Of a stretch of 64,000 bases of DNA, positions 9,230 through 18,335 are shown piece by piece (the first letter of the stretch is position 1; each line of letters opens with the position of its first letter). Under the pieces are notes generated by a model. That model ran no database searches and was not told where the DNA came from. It saw only the letters and a program-made list of their open reading frames with translations. The position numbers were made by a program, and so were the translations under genes. This DNA comes from JBBQZO01 sp038207625 (GTDB lineage: Bacteria > Pseudomonadota > Gammaproteobacteria > Burkholderiales > Burkholderiaceae_D), in NCBI GenBank assembly GCA_038207625.1, contig JBBQZO010000003.1, forward strand, positions 186,001-250,000. Reading direction: 5' to 3'.

Positions 9230-10147
9230 ATGTTTAAGAATACCCGTTTGTCCGCTGTCTTGGCGGCTGTACTGTTCTCGGTCACCGCAGCAGCAGCGCT
9301 GGTTTCCACGCCGGCCTTCGCTGACGCGCCAGCGTCGGCCGCAGCATCGGCTCCAGCGGCATCCGCACCAGCCGCTTCCGCACCGGCCGCCGCCGATGCA
9401 GCACCAGCCGCTTCGGCCCCTGCGGTCAAGCCAGGCGAAAAAGAAGAAGTCGAAAACCCGTTCGGCCCAGCATCGGTCTGGAATGGCGGTATCGTTTCGC
9501 GCGCCACGCTGATCATTTTGTCGATCATGTCGATGGGTTCGTGGTACATCATCGTCACCAAGCTGCTCGATCAGATGAAAATCTTCAAGCAAGCCGCTGA
9601 GACCCAATCGAAGTTCTGGAAAGCTTCCTCCATCGCTGCCGGTTCGGCATCGCTGAAAGAAGGCAGCCCTTACCGTTTCATCGCTGAATCGGGCACCAAG
9701 GCATCGGCTCACCATGATGGCGCCCTGCTCGAACAAATCGATCTGTCGACCTGGGTGACGATGTCGATCCAGCGCGCTGTCGATAAAGTGCAATCGCGTC
9801 TGCAAGATGGCCTGTCGTTCTTGGCTACCGTCGGTTCGACCGCACCGTTTATCGGTCTGTTCGGTACCGTGATCGGTATTTACAAAGCGCTGGTCGCCAT
9901 CGGTATGACCGGTAACGCGTCGATCGATAAAGTTGCCGGTCCAGTGGGCGAATCGCTGATCATGACCGCCTTCGGTCTGTTCGTCGCCGTTCCAGCAGTG
10001 CTGGGTTACAACTGGTTGGTACGTCGTAACAAGTCGGCCATGGAAGATGTCCGCTCGTTCAGCGCTGACGTTCACTCGGTTCTGGTTTCCGGCGTCATGT
10101 CCAGCAGCGAAGCTGGCCGTGCTGCTGGCGCCAAGAAGATCGGATAA
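9230..10147 (+). CDS. exbB: ExbB/TolQ/MotA family proton channel protein
   Basis: 305 residues. A cleavable-looking signal (VLAAVLFSVTAAAALVS) is followed by an Ala/Pro-rich linker and then the MotA/TolQ/ExbB domain, with a first membrane helix near TLIILSIMSMGSWYIIV. Two conserved helices follow (TVGSTAPFIGLFGTVIGIYK and MTAFGLFVAVPAVLGYNWLV). It forms the inner-membrane motor with ExbD that energises TonB. A GGAGGAAGC ribosome-binding site precedes ATG 9230. Codon use is less GC-biased than in most neighbours, as in highly expressed genes. Confidence 0.95.
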   Translation: MFKNTRLSAVLAAVLFSVTAAAALVSTPAFADAPASAAASAPAASAPAASAPAAADAAPAASAPAVKPGEKEEVENPFGPASVWNGGIVSRATLIILSIMSMGSWYIIVTKLLDQMKIFKQAAETQSKFWKASSIAAGSASLKEGSPYRFIAESGTKASAHHDGALLEQIDLSTWVTMSIQRAVDKVQSRLQDGLSFLATVGSTAPFIGLFGTVIGIYKALVAIGMTGNASIDKVAGPVGESLIMTAFGLFVAVPAVLGYNWLVRRNKSAMEDVRSFSADVHSVLVSGVMSSSEAGRAAGAKKIG

Positions 10148-10152
10148 GCACC

Positions 10153-10581
10153 ATGTCGATGAACGTCGGCTCCGATGACGGAGAAGAAGATCATGTGATG
10201 TCAGAAATCAACACGACGCCGCTTGTCGACATCATGTTGGTTCTGCTGATTATCTTTTTGATTACCAGTCCGGTCGTTCTCAAGCTGCAGAAGATTAACC
10301 TGCCGCTTGAGGTCAACCAGATCGTGAAAACTACGACAGAAGACGTGAATATCGTTGTCAATAAAGACGGCGAGATTTACTGGAATCGTACCAAGCTGGA
10401 AGATAGCGCTGCGCTGTTCGAGTTCTTGAAAAAAGAATCGGTGAAACTGCCACAGCCAGTCGTCCACGTTCGCGGCGATCAGGAAACACGCTACGAATTC
10501 ATCGGCAAGGTTGTCTTTACTGCGCAACGTGCTGGGATTCAGAAGGTTGGCTTCATTACCGAGCCGCCTGACAAGGGTTAA
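10153..10581 (+). CDS. exbD: ExbD/TolR family biopolymer transport protein (first copy)
   Basis: 142 residues. A short cytoplasmic N-terminus (INTTPLVDIMLVLL) leads into one membrane helix carrying the conserved Asp of ExbD, which is needed for proton transfer, then a periplasmic domain. It starts 5 bases after exbB. It differs substantially from the next ExbD (10652), so the two copies probably have separate partners or roles rather than being a recent duplication. Confidence 0.95.
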   Translation: MSMNVGSDDGEEDHVMSEINTTPLVDIMLVLLIIFLITSPVVLKLQKINLPLEVNQIVKTTTEDVNIVVNKDGEIYWNRTKLEDSAALFEFLKKESVKLPQPVVHVRGDQETRYEFIGKVVFTAQRAGIQKVGFITEPPDKG

Positions 10582-10651
10582 ACCCCTGCGCCGCAGGACC
10601 GGATTATTCCAGTTCAGCGGCGCCAATCCCAACATTTGAAAAGGAAACACC

Positions 10652-11083
10652 ATGAGTATGAATGTCGGTTCGGGTGCGAGCAGCGGCGCTGATCCAGAAC
10701 CCATGATGGAAATGAACATGACCCCCTTGATCGACGTGATGTTGGTCTTGATTATCATGTTGATTATCACGATTCCGAAGGCCAACCACTCGGTCAATCT
10801 GAATATGCCAGTTGGCAATCCACCGCCGGTGACGACGCAGCCTGTCGTGATCACCATCGACGTCGACTTCGACGGCACGATTCTGTGGGATGGCCAAGTC
10901 ATCCCCGATCGCCCGGCGCTGGAAGCGAAGATGATTGCGGTGGCGGCGCAAGCTGACCAACCGGAAGTGCATCTGCGTCCTAACAAGTTGGTGTCTTACA
11001 AGTACGTTGCCGGTGTGATGGCCTCGGCCCAACGCTTGGGTGTCTCCAAGATTGGCATGGTCGGTAACGAGCAGTTCCAGTAA
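10652..11083 (+). CDS. exbD: ExbD/TolR family biopolymer transport protein (second copy)
   Basis: 143 residues with the same layout as its neighbour: MTPLIDVMLVLIIMLIIT places an Asp in the single membrane helix, followed by a periplasmic domain. An AAAAGGAAAC site precedes ATG 10652. Systems with one ExbB and two different ExbD proteins are known from Xanthomonas-type TonB clusters. By analogy, one ExbD may be required only for some substrates. That is inference. Confidence 0.95.
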   Translation: MSMNVGSGASSGADPEPMMEMNMTPLIDVMLVLIIMLIITIPKANHSVNLNMPVGNPPPVTTQPVVITIDVDFDGTILWDGQVIPDRPALEAKMIAVAAQADQPEVHLRPNKLVSYKYVAGVMASAQRLGVSKIGMVGNEQFQ

Positions 11084-11093
11084 GGCGTTTAAC

Positions 11094-11133
11094 TTCGTCA
11101 CTGTGACGAACACGGCAGGGTTTCCCTGCCGTG
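11094..11133 (+). terminator. two back-to-back perfect hairpins after exbD
   Basis: TTCGTCACTGTGACGAA (11094-11110) is a near-perfect palindrome. It is followed immediately by CACGGCAGGG-TTT-CCCTGCCGTG (11111-11133), a perfect 10-base-pair stem with a 3-base loop. There is no long T-run after it, so it may be a partial terminator or an mRNA-stabilising element separating exbD from the TPR gene. Confidence 0.55.
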
Positions 11134-11158
11134 TCTCATTTGAATGAAAGAATTCTCT

Positions 11159-12403
11159 ATGACCCAATTTCGTCTCGCTTCACTCGGCCTTGTCGTGGCC
11201 GCTCTCGGTTTCACCGCAGCCGCCCCCCTGGTTGGCCTGACCTCCGTCGCCTACGCAGCCGAATCAGTGCGCGCGGAAGTTGGCGGCCCTTTGCAGGCAG
11301 CCCAGAAGCTGATGAAAGCTGGTAAGAACAAAGAAGCGCTGGGCGAGCTGCGCAAGCTCGACAACGTGGGCAACAAGACTGCCAATGAATCATTCCTGAT
11401 CGACAGCGTGCGCGCGTCGGCCGCCTCGGCCGCCGGCGACTACGAGACGGCCGCCAAGGCCTTCGAATCGCTGATCGCCTCGGGCCGCCTGTCGGCCGGC
11501 GACAAGGTCAAGTACACCGACGGCCTGGTGGGCATCTACATGCGCGCCAAGGATCACCAGAAAGCCATCGCCGCGATCAACCGCTCGCTGGCCGAGCACG
11601 ACGATCCGCGCATGCGCGACTACCTGATCCAGACCTACTACGCGATGGGCAACTTCAACCAGGCGAGCAAGGATCTGCAAGCGATCATCCATAGCGATGA
11701 AAAAGCCGGCCGCACCTCGTCGGAAGACCATCTGAAACTGCTCGCATCGCTGCAAAACCGCAGCGGCGACAAGGGTGGTTATGTCAGCACGATCGAAAAA
11801 CTGGCCGCCTCGTATCCGAAACAGGATTACTGGCTGGACCTGCTCAACCGCGTCTCGGGCAAGCCTGGCTTTTCCGGCCGTCTGTCGGTCGAAGTGTACC
11901 GTTTGAAACTGGCGACCAATCTGCTCAAAGCCAGTGAGTTCCTGGAACTGGGCCAGCTGCTGCTGTCCGAGCAGGCGCCCGCTGAAGCGGTCAAGGTCAT
12001 CGACAAGGGCTACAAACTGGGCCTGCTGGGCACCGGCGCCGATGCACCGCGTCACCAGCGCCTGAAAGACCTGGCCAACAAGAACCTGGCCGAAGCGAAC
12101 AAGAACGCCGACACCAGCGAAGCGACGTTTACCAAGACCAAGGATAACGACGGTCTGGTCGCCCTCGGTTACGAGCTGGTACAAGCCGGCCAGGCCGACA
12201 AGGGCCTGAAGATCATGGATGCGGGCCTCAAGGCTGATGGTCTGAAACACCCTGAAACGGCCAAGCTGCATCTGGGCCTCGCTTACGCTGTCGCCGGCAA
12301 AAAGGCGCTGGCCATTTCGACGCTGAAAACGGTGGGCGGCACTGAAGGCACGGCCGACCTGGCCCGTTACTGGATCATGAGCATCAATCACCCGATGAAC
12401 TGA
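11159..12403 (+). CDS. secreted tetratricopeptide-repeat protein
   Basis: 414 residues from ATG 11159 (GAAAG eight bases upstream). An in-frame ATG at 11144 would add five residues. A signal peptide (LGLVVAALGFTAAAPLVGLT, cleavage near AYA-AES) leads into helical TPR-like repeats: units such as AQKLMKAGKNKEALGELRKL, GDYETAAKAFESLIASG, DHQKAIAAINRSLAEHD and GNFNQASKDLQAI. It follows the TonB motor genes and may be a periplasmic scaffold for them. Exact role is unknown. Confidence 0.85.
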   Translation: MTQFRLASLGLVVAALGFTAAAPLVGLTSVAYAAESVRAEVGGPLQAAQKLMKAGKNKEALGELRKLDNVGNKTANESFLIDSVRASAASAAGDYETAAKAFESLIASGRLSAGDKVKYTDGLVGIYMRAKDHQKAIAAINRSLAEHDDPRMRDYLIQTYYAMGNFNQASKDLQAIIHSDEKAGRTSSEDHLKLLASLQNRSGDKGGYVSTIEKLAASYPKQDYWLDLLNRVSGKPGFSGRLSVEVYRLKLATNLLKASEFLELGQLLLSEQAPAEAVKVIDKGYKLGLLGTGADAPRHQRLKDLANKNLAEANKNADTSEATFTKTKDNDGLVALGYELVQAGQADKGLKIMDAGLKADGLKHPETAKLHLGLAYAVAGKKALAISTLKTVGGTEGTADLARYWIMSINHPMN

Positions 12404-12432
12404 TCGCCGGCGCGTTTCGCGCCCGCAAAAAA

Positions 12433-12465
12433 GCGCCGTCTGCTGCACGCAGGCGGCGCTTTTTT
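12433..12465 (+). terminator. rho-independent terminator after the TPR gene
   Basis: GCGCCGTCTGC (12433-12443) pairs with GCAGGCGGCGC (12449-12459) across a 5-base loop, followed by six T residues. It closes the tonB-exbBD-TPR unit. Confidence 0.9.
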
Positions 12466-12530
12466 CACTTCTGACGCCCCACTCTAACCTGATCGCGCCG
12501 CGCTTCGCTGTGCTGAGCGTCACTTGACCG

Positions 12531-12536
12531 TATAAT
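12531..12536 (+). promoter_or_regulatory. -10 element upstream of ribF
   Basis: A perfect TATAAT lies 35 bases before the ribF ATG. No good -35 is visible at the usual distance, so the call rests on the -10 alone. Confidence 0.45.
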
Positions 12537-12571
12537 CTCCCATTTAGTCCCAGTTTGACGACCCCAGCCCT

Positions 12572-13543
12572 ATGAAGGTATTTCGCGGACTTCCCAACGC
12601 CATCGCTCGCGCGCCCTGCGCCCTGACGATCGGCAATTTCGATGGCGTCCATCTCGGCCACCAGGCCCTGCTCGCGCACGTGCGCGCGGCCGCCCATGCG
12701 CAAGGCCTGGAAGCGGCGGTGATGACGTTCGAGCCGCACCCGCGCGAATTCTTCGCCGAACGCGCCGGCGATCCGTCGCGCGCACCGAACCGCGTAGCCA
12801 GCTTGCGCGACAAGCTCGGCTCGCTGGCCAAGGCCGGCATCGACCGCGTCATCGTCGAACATTTCAACGCCCATTTCGCCAGTCTGAGCCCGCAGGAGTT
12901 CACCGAGCGCGTGCTGGTGCAGGGCTTGCACGTGAAATGGCTGATGGTGGGCGGCGACTTCTGCTACGGCGCCAAGCGCGCCGGCGACGTTGCCATGCTC
13001 ACCGAAGCGGGCCGCCGCTACGGCTTTCAGGTCGAGACACTGCCCACGGTGCTGCACGGCGTCGATCGCATTTCGTCAAGCTTGGTGCGCAGCGCCTTGG
13101 CCGAGGGCGATTTTACCCAGGCCGAGCAACTGCTGGGTCACCCTTACGCCGTTTCCGGCCACGTGATCCACGGCCAGAAACTGGGCCGCACGCTGGGCTT
13201 TCCCACGCTGAACCTGCGCGTGGCGCACCGCCCCGCCCTGTCGGGCATCTTCGTCGTGCAAGTGCATGGTCTCGGTTCCACGCCATTGCCGGCCGTGGCC
13301 AGTCTGGGCGTGCGCCCGACCGTCGACGACAGCGGACGCGTGCTGCTCGAAGTGCACCTGTTCGACTTCAACCAGTCCTGCTACGGCAAGCTGGTGCGCG
13401 TCGAGTTCCTGCACAAACTGCGCGATGAAGAAAAATACGCCGACCTGACCACGCTGACCGACGCCATCGCGCGCGACGGCCGGCAGGCGCGCGCCTGGTT
13501 CGCCAAACGCAGCGGCGCCGTCACCGCCACCGACCGAATTTGA
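12572..13543 (+). CDS. ribF: bifunctional riboflavin kinase / FAD synthetase
   Basis: 323 residues. The N-terminal FAD synthetase (nucleotidyltransferase) domain shows TIGNFDGVHLGHQALL near residue 20 and FEPHPREFF. The C-terminal riboflavin kinase domain has GHVIHGQKLGRTLGFPTLNL, with the GxPTxN-type nucleotide site. The enzyme turns riboflavin into FMN and FAD. The order ribF-ileS-lspA is a widely conserved bacterial neighbourhood, as seen here. Confidence 0.97.
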   Translation: MKVFRGLPNAIARAPCALTIGNFDGVHLGHQALLAHVRAAAHAQGLEAAVMTFEPHPREFFAERAGDPSRAPNRVASLRDKLGSLAKAGIDRVIVEHFNAHFASLSPQEFTERVLVQGLHVKWLMVGGDFCYGAKRAGDVAMLTEAGRRYGFQVETLPTVLHGVDRISSSLVRSALAEGDFTQAEQLLGHPYAVSGHVIHGQKLGRTLGFPTLNLRVAHRPALSGIFVVQVHGLGSTPLPAVASLGVRPTVDDSGRVLLEVHLFDFNQSCYGKLVRVEFLHKLRDEEKYADLTTLTDAIARDGRQARAWFAKRSGAVTATDRI

Positions 13544-13613
13544 CCGGCCTGCCTGTTGCGCCGGCCGGCGCCCGCCACACCCCGATTTCAGCTCCACACC
13601 TTTGAAGAAGAAT

Positions 13614-16511
13614 ATGTCCGATACCAGCAAACCAGCAGAGCAGAAGCAAGCCCCGAAAGCGGGCAAGAAGCCAGAGAGCAAATACCCGGTCAACATGCCG
13701 GAGACGCCATTTCCGATGCGCGGCGACATGGCCAAGCGCGAGCCGCAATGGGTCGCGCAGTGGCAGCAGAAAAAAGTCTACGAGCGCATCCGCAAGGCTG
13801 CCGCCGGGCGCCCAAAATTCATCCTGCATGACGGCCCGCCGTATGCCAACGGCGACATCCACCTGGGCCACGCCGTCAACAAAATCTTGAAGGACATGGT
13901 TGTCAAGGCGCGCACCATCGCCGGCTTCGATGCGCCTTACGTGCCGGGCTGGGATTGCCACGGCATGCCAATCGAGATCCAGATCGAAAAACTGCACGGC
14001 AAAAATCTGCCCACCGCCGACGTGCTCACGCGCGCGCGCAGCTACGCGCTCGAGCAGGTGGACCGCCAGCGCAAGGACTTCATCCGTCTGGGTGTGCTGG
14101 GCGAGTGGAACAATCCGTATTTGACGATGGCTTACGGGAACGAAGCGGACGAACTGCGCGCGCTGGGCAGCCTGCTCGAAAAAGGCTATGTGTATCGCGG
14201 CCTGAAACCGGTCAACTGGTGCTTCGATTGCGGCTCGGCGCTGGCCGAAGCGGAAGTCGAATACCAGGACAAGCGCGATCCGGCCATCGACGTGGGCTTC
14301 CCGTTCGCCGAGCCGGCCAAACTGGCCGCCGCCTTCGGCCTGCCTGCGCTGCCAACCGACTATGGCTTCATCGTCATCTGGACCACCACGCCGTGGACCA
14401 TCCCGTCCAACCAGGCGCTCAATGTGCATCACGAGATCAGCTACGCACTCGTTGAAACTAGCCGCGACGGCAAGCCGATGCTGCTGATTTTGGCCACCGA
14501 CCTGGTGGCGTCCTGCCTGGCGCGCTACAAGCTCGAAGGCACCGTCATCGCCACCTGCCTGGGCGCGGCGCTGGCCGGCCTGCGCTTCAAACATCCGCTT
14601 GCGTCCATCGACCCCGGTTACGATCGCACCTCGCCGATGTACATCGCCGACTACGTCACCACCGAAAGCGGCACCGGCGTGGTCCACTCGGCGCCGGCCT
14701 ACGGCCAGGACGACTTTGTCTCCTGCAAAGCGCACGGCCTGAAGGACGACGAAATCCTCACGCCGGTGATGGGCGACGGTAAATTCGTGCCGTCCTTGCC
14801 GCTGTTTGGCGGCATGACGATCTGGGAAGCGTCCAAGCCGATCTGCAGCGCGCTGACCGCAGCGGGCGCGCTGTTTGAAGTGAAGATGTTCGATCACAGC
14901 TATATGCATTGCTGGCGCCACAAGACGCCGATCGTCTACCGCGCCACCTCGCAGTGGTTCGCCGGCATGGATATCACGCCCAAAGACGGCGGCGCCACCT
15001 TGCGCGAGACGGCCCTGGCCGGCATCGCCGACACCAAGTTCTTTCCGGACTGGGGCCAGGCGCGTCTGCACGGCATGATCGTCAATCGTCCCGACTGGAC
15101 GCTGTCGCGCCAGCGCCAATGGGGCGTGCCGATGGCCTTCTTCATCCACAAGGAAACGGGCGAGCTGCATCCGAACACCCCGGCGCTGCTGGAAAAAATC
15201 GCCCTGCTGATCGAACAAAAAGGCATCGACGCGTGGCTGTCGATCGAGCCGGCCGACATGCTGGGCGACGACGCCGCCATGTACGAGAAAAACAAGGACA
15301 CGCTGGACGTCTGGTTCGACTCCGGTTGCACCCACCAGACGGTGCTGCGCGGCTCGCACGCGAGCCAACTGCAGTTCCCGGCCGACCTGTACCTGGAAGG
15401 TTCGGACCAGCACCGCGGCTGGTTCCACTCGTCGCTGCTGACGTCGTCGATGCTCAACGGCTGCCCGCCCTACAAGGCGCTGCTCACGCACGGCTTCACG
15501 GTCGACGCCGAAGGCAAGAAGATGTCCAAGTCGCTGGGCAACACGCTGGCGCCGCAGAAGATCTCCGACACGCTGGGCGCCGACATTTTGCGCCTGTGGG
15601 TCGCCTCGACCGATTACACGGGCGAGCTGTCGATCTCCGACGAGATTTTGAAACGCGTCACCGAATCGTATCGCCGCATCCGCAACACGCTGCGCTTCCT
15701 GTTGGCCAACACCTCGGATTTCGATCCGATCAAGGATGCTGTCGCGCCCGCCGAGATGCTCGAAATCGACCGCTACGCCATCGCCAACATGGCCGCGCTG
15801 CAGGCCGACATCGCCCGCCACTATGAAAACTATGAGTTCCATCCGGTCATCTCCAAGCTGCAGAACTACTGCTCGGAAGACCTGGGCGGCTTCTACCTGG
15901 ACGTGCTCAAGGACCGCCTGTACACCAGCGCCCTGACCTCGCACGCGCGCCGCTCGGGCCAGACCGCGCTGTGGCACATCACGCAAAGCCTGCTGCGCGT
16001 GATGGCCCCGACGCTGTCGTTCACGGCCGAGGAAGCGTGGGCGATTTTCGCCAGCCCGGAAGCCTACGCGGCCAGCGACGAAACCATCTTCACGCAGACC
16101 ACCTGGCAACTGCCGGAGATGGCCGACGGCGCCGCGCTGCTGGAAAAATACACCAGCTTGCGCGCGGTGCGCACCGAAGTGTCCAAACAGCTCGAAGAGT
16201 TGCGCGGCTCCGGCGCGATCGGCTCGTCCCTGCAAGCCGAACTGACGATCAAGGCCAGCGCGGCCAAGTTCGCCCAACTGGCCAGCCTGGACGACGATCT
16301 CAAGTTCATCTTCATCACCTCGCAGGCGAACGCGCTCGAAGTGGCCACCGAGGCCGACGAAGGCATCGTCGTGGCTGCGTCAAGCGCGCCCAAGTGCGAG
16401 CGTTGCTGGCACTACCGGGCCGACGTGGGCAGCCATGCCGAGCACACCGGCTTGTGCACGCGCTGCGTGAGCAACCTGTTCGGCCAGGGTGAGAAACGCA
16501 CCTACGCCTGA
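13614..16511 (+). CDS. ileS: isoleucyl-tRNA synthetase
   Basis: 965 residues, class I. The HIGH-type motif is PYANGDIHLGHAVNK (HLGH at about residues 83-86) and the KMSKS motif is AEGKKMSKSLGN. The C-terminal zinc site is formed by CERCWHYR and LCTRCVSNLFG. ATG 13614 (MSDTSKPAEQ) is preceded by GAAGAAG. The in-frame TTG at 13602 is less likely. It charges tRNA-Ile with isoleucine. Confidence 0.98.
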   Translation: MSDTSKPAEQKQAPKAGKKPESKYPVNMPETPFPMRGDMAKREPQWVAQWQQKKVYERIRKAAAGRPKFILHDGPPYANGDIHLGHAVNKILKDMVVKARTIAGFDAPYVPGWDCHGMPIEIQIEKLHGKNLPTADVLTRARSYALEQVDRQRKDFIRLGVLGEWNNPYLTMAYGNEADELRALGSLLEKGYVYRGLKPVNWCFDCGSALAEAEVEYQDKRDPAIDVGFPFAEPAKLAAAFGLPALPTDYGFIVIWTTTPWTIPSNQALNVHHEISYALVETSRDGKPMLLILATDLVASCLARYKLEGTVIATCLGAALAGLRFKHPLASIDPGYDRTSPMYIADYVTTESGTGVVHSAPAYGQDDFVSCKAHGLKDDEILTPVMGDGKFVPSLPLFGGMTIWEASKPICSALTAAGALFEVKMFDHSYMHCWRHKTPIVYRATSQWFAGMDITPKDGGATLRETALAGIADTKFFPDWGQARLHGMIVNRPDWTLSRQRQWGVPMAFFIHKETGELHPNTPALLEKIALLIEQKGIDAWLSIEPADMLGDDAAMYEKNKDTLDVWFDSGCTHQTVLRGSHASQLQFPADLYLEGSDQHRGWFHSSLLTSSMLNGCPPYKALLTHGFTVDAEGKKMSKSLGNTLAPQKISDTLGADILRLWVASTDYTGELSISDEILKRVTESYRRIRNTLRFLLANTSDFDPIKDAVAPAEMLEIDRYAIANMAALQADIARHYENYEFHPVISKLQNYCSEDLGGFYLDVLKDRLYTSALTSHARRSGQTALWHITQSLLRVMAPTLSFTAEEAWAIFASPEAYAASDETIFTQTTWQLPEMADGAALLEKYTSLRAVRTEVSKQLEELRGSGAIGSSLQAELTIKASAAKFAQLASLDDDLKFIFITSQANALEVATEADEGIVVAASSAPKCERCWHYRADVGSHAEHTGLCTRCVSNLFGQGEKRTYA

Positions 16512-16525
16512 TCGACCGGGCATCC

Positions 16526-16551
16526 CGCCGCCACCTTATTGCGTGGCGGCG
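16526..16551 (+). other. stable hairpin between ileS and lspA
   Basis: CGCCGCCAC (16526-16534) pairs perfectly with GTGGCGGCG (16543-16551). There is no T-run, so it is more likely an intercistronic mRNA element than a strong terminator. Confidence 0.5.
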
Positions 16552-16573
16552 CCTACGACTACAATGAGAATCC

Positions 16574-17077
16574 ATGGCCACTAAAAACCGCTTTTCACCG
16601 CAACAAACGAGCCTGATGCCGTGGCTGGGTATCGCCACCATCGTGATCCTGTGCGACCAGATCTCCAAGATCACCATCGCCAAGCTGTTCACGCTGCACG
16701 AAGAGCGCATCGTCACCTCGTTTTTCAATCTGGTGCTGGCCTATAACAACGGCGCTGCGTTCAGCTTCATGAACATCGAAGGGGGCATGCAGCGTTACTT
16801 CTTCACCGCCATCGGGGTCGTCGCCGCGCTGTTCATCGTCTATCTGCTGCGCCGCCATGCCGGCCAGCGCATGTTCTGCTGGGCGCTGGCGCTGATTCTG
16901 GGCGGCGCCGTCGGCAACGTGATCGACCGCGTCATGTATGGTCACGTGATCGACTTCCTCGATTTCCACCTGGCCAGCTGGGGCCACTTCCCCGCCTTTA
17001 ACGTGGCCGACAGCGCCATCACGCTGGGTGCGATCCTGTTCATCGTCGACGAACTGCGTCGCGTCAACCGCAACTAA
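16574..17077 (+). CDS. lspA: prolipoprotein signal peptidase (signal peptidase II)
   Basis: 167 residues with four membrane helices. The catalytic aspartates lie in GNVIDRVMYGHVIDFLDF and FNVADSAIT. Another family stretch is YNNGAAFSFM. This inner-membrane aspartic protease cleaves the signal peptide of lipid-modified prolipoproteins at the conserved Cys. It directly follows ileS, as in many bacteria. Confidence 0.97.
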   Translation: MATKNRFSPQQTSLMPWLGIATIVILCDQISKITIAKLFTLHEERIVTSFFNLVLAYNNGAAFSFMNIEGGMQRYFFTAIGVVAALFIVYLLRRHAGQRMFCWALALILGGAVGNVIDRVMYGHVIDFLDFHLASWGHFPAFNVADSAITLGAILFIVDELRRVNRN

Positions 17078-17098
17078 GTCACTACACGGAGCGCTCCC

Positions 17099-18325
17099 AT
17101 GACGATGGATCTGAAAGGCAAACGCATCGTGCTCGGCCTGACCGGCGGCGTGGCCTGCTACAAGGCGGCCGAACTGTGCCGCGCCTTGACGCGCGAAGGC
17201 GCCAGCGTGCAGGTTGTCATGACCGACGCGGCCACCCACTTCATCACCGCCGTGACGATGCAGGCGCTGTCGGGTAATCCCGTGTTTCTGGACCAGTGGG
17301 ATGCGCGCATGGCCAACAACATGGCCCACATAGACCTGACCCGCAACGCCGACGCGATCCTGATCGCGCCGTGCTCGGCCGACTTCATCCGCAAGCTCGC
17401 GCAAGGCGTGTGCGACGACCTGCTCTCGACGCTGTGCCTGGCGCGCCCGCGCAAGGTGCCGCTGCTGGTGGCGCCGGCGATGAACGTGGAGATGTGGCAG
17501 AACCCGGCCACCCAACGCAATGTGGCCCAGCTGCGCGCCGACGGCGTGATGCTGTTCGGTCCCGGCAGCGGCGAACAGGCTTGCGGTGAAGTCGGTCTGG
17601 GGCGCATGCTCGAGCCGCTCGAAATGCTGGAAGAATTGATCGCCGCGTTCCAGCCCAAGCTGCTGGCCGGACGGCGCGTGCTGATCACCGCCGGCCCCAC
17701 GTTCGAGGCGATCGACCCGGTGCGCGGCATCACCAATCTGTCGTCGGGCAAGATGGGCTAAGCGGTGGCGCGCGCGGCGCGTGAAGCGGGCGCCGACGTG
17801 ATCCTGGTGTCCGGCCCGACCGCGCTCGACACGCCGCACGGCGTGCAGCGCGTGAACGTGCAAAGCGCCCAGCAGATGCACGACGCGGTGATGTCGGCCA
17901 TCGCCTGCCAGCATGTGTTCATCGGCGTGGCCGCCGTGGCCGACTGGCGCGTTTCCAACGCCAGTGCGCAGAAGATGAAAAAGCCGGCAGACGGCTCCAC
18001 ACCCGAGCTGAAATTCGAGCAAAACACCGACATCCTCGCCGCAGTCGCCGCCACCACCTCGATCCTGGGCTACCCTTACTGCGTCGGCTTTGCCGCCGAG
18101 TCGGAGAACCTGCTCGAGTACGGCGCGGCCAAGCGCGAGAAAAAAGGCATCCCTCTGTTGGTGGGCAATATCGGCCACCACACCTTCGGGCAGGACGACA
18201 ACACCATCGTGCTGTTCGACGAGCACGGTCACACGATCCTGCCGCGCGCCGACAAACTGACGCTGGCGCGCCAGCTTATTTCCGAGCTGGCCAAGCGTCT
18301 GGAAAAACCGTCACTCCTTACCTGA
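17099..18325 (+). pseudogene. coaBC: coaBC (PPCDC/PPCS) interrupted by an in-frame TAA
   Basis: The bifunctional enzyme makes 4'-phosphopantothenoyl-cysteine and decarboxylates it in coenzyme A synthesis. The CoaC half (residues 1-190) looks intact, with His77 in MAHIDLTR, PAMN (Asn129) and the redox Cys162 in QACGEVG. The CoaB half begins with LITAGPTFEAIDPVRG, but after SSGKMG the frame hits TAA (17759-17761) where the family has an aromatic codon, then continues in the same frame to 18325, including the KMKK lysine. One base (TAC to TAA) explains it. A GTG restart at 17765 would lack the GPT strand of the nucleotide fold, so it could not replace CoaB. As coaBC is normally essential, this is a sequencing error, readthrough, or a true lesion with a second copy elsewhere. 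Confidence 0.85.
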
Positions 18326-18335
18326 TACTGCACTC

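Noticed and set aside
11390..13057. 555-codon open frame on the minus strand
   Set aside because: Antisense to the TPR gene and ribF, which have clear starts, motifs and a terminator between them.
13521..16277. 918-codon open frame on the minus strand
   Set aside because: It is the exact antisense of ileS, rich in Arg/Gly/Ala/Gln low-complexity sequence, and open only because of high GC.
16595..18232. 545-codon minus-strand frame spanning lspA and coaBC
   Set aside because: Antisense shadow. The + strand carries unmistakable LspA and CoaBC motifs.
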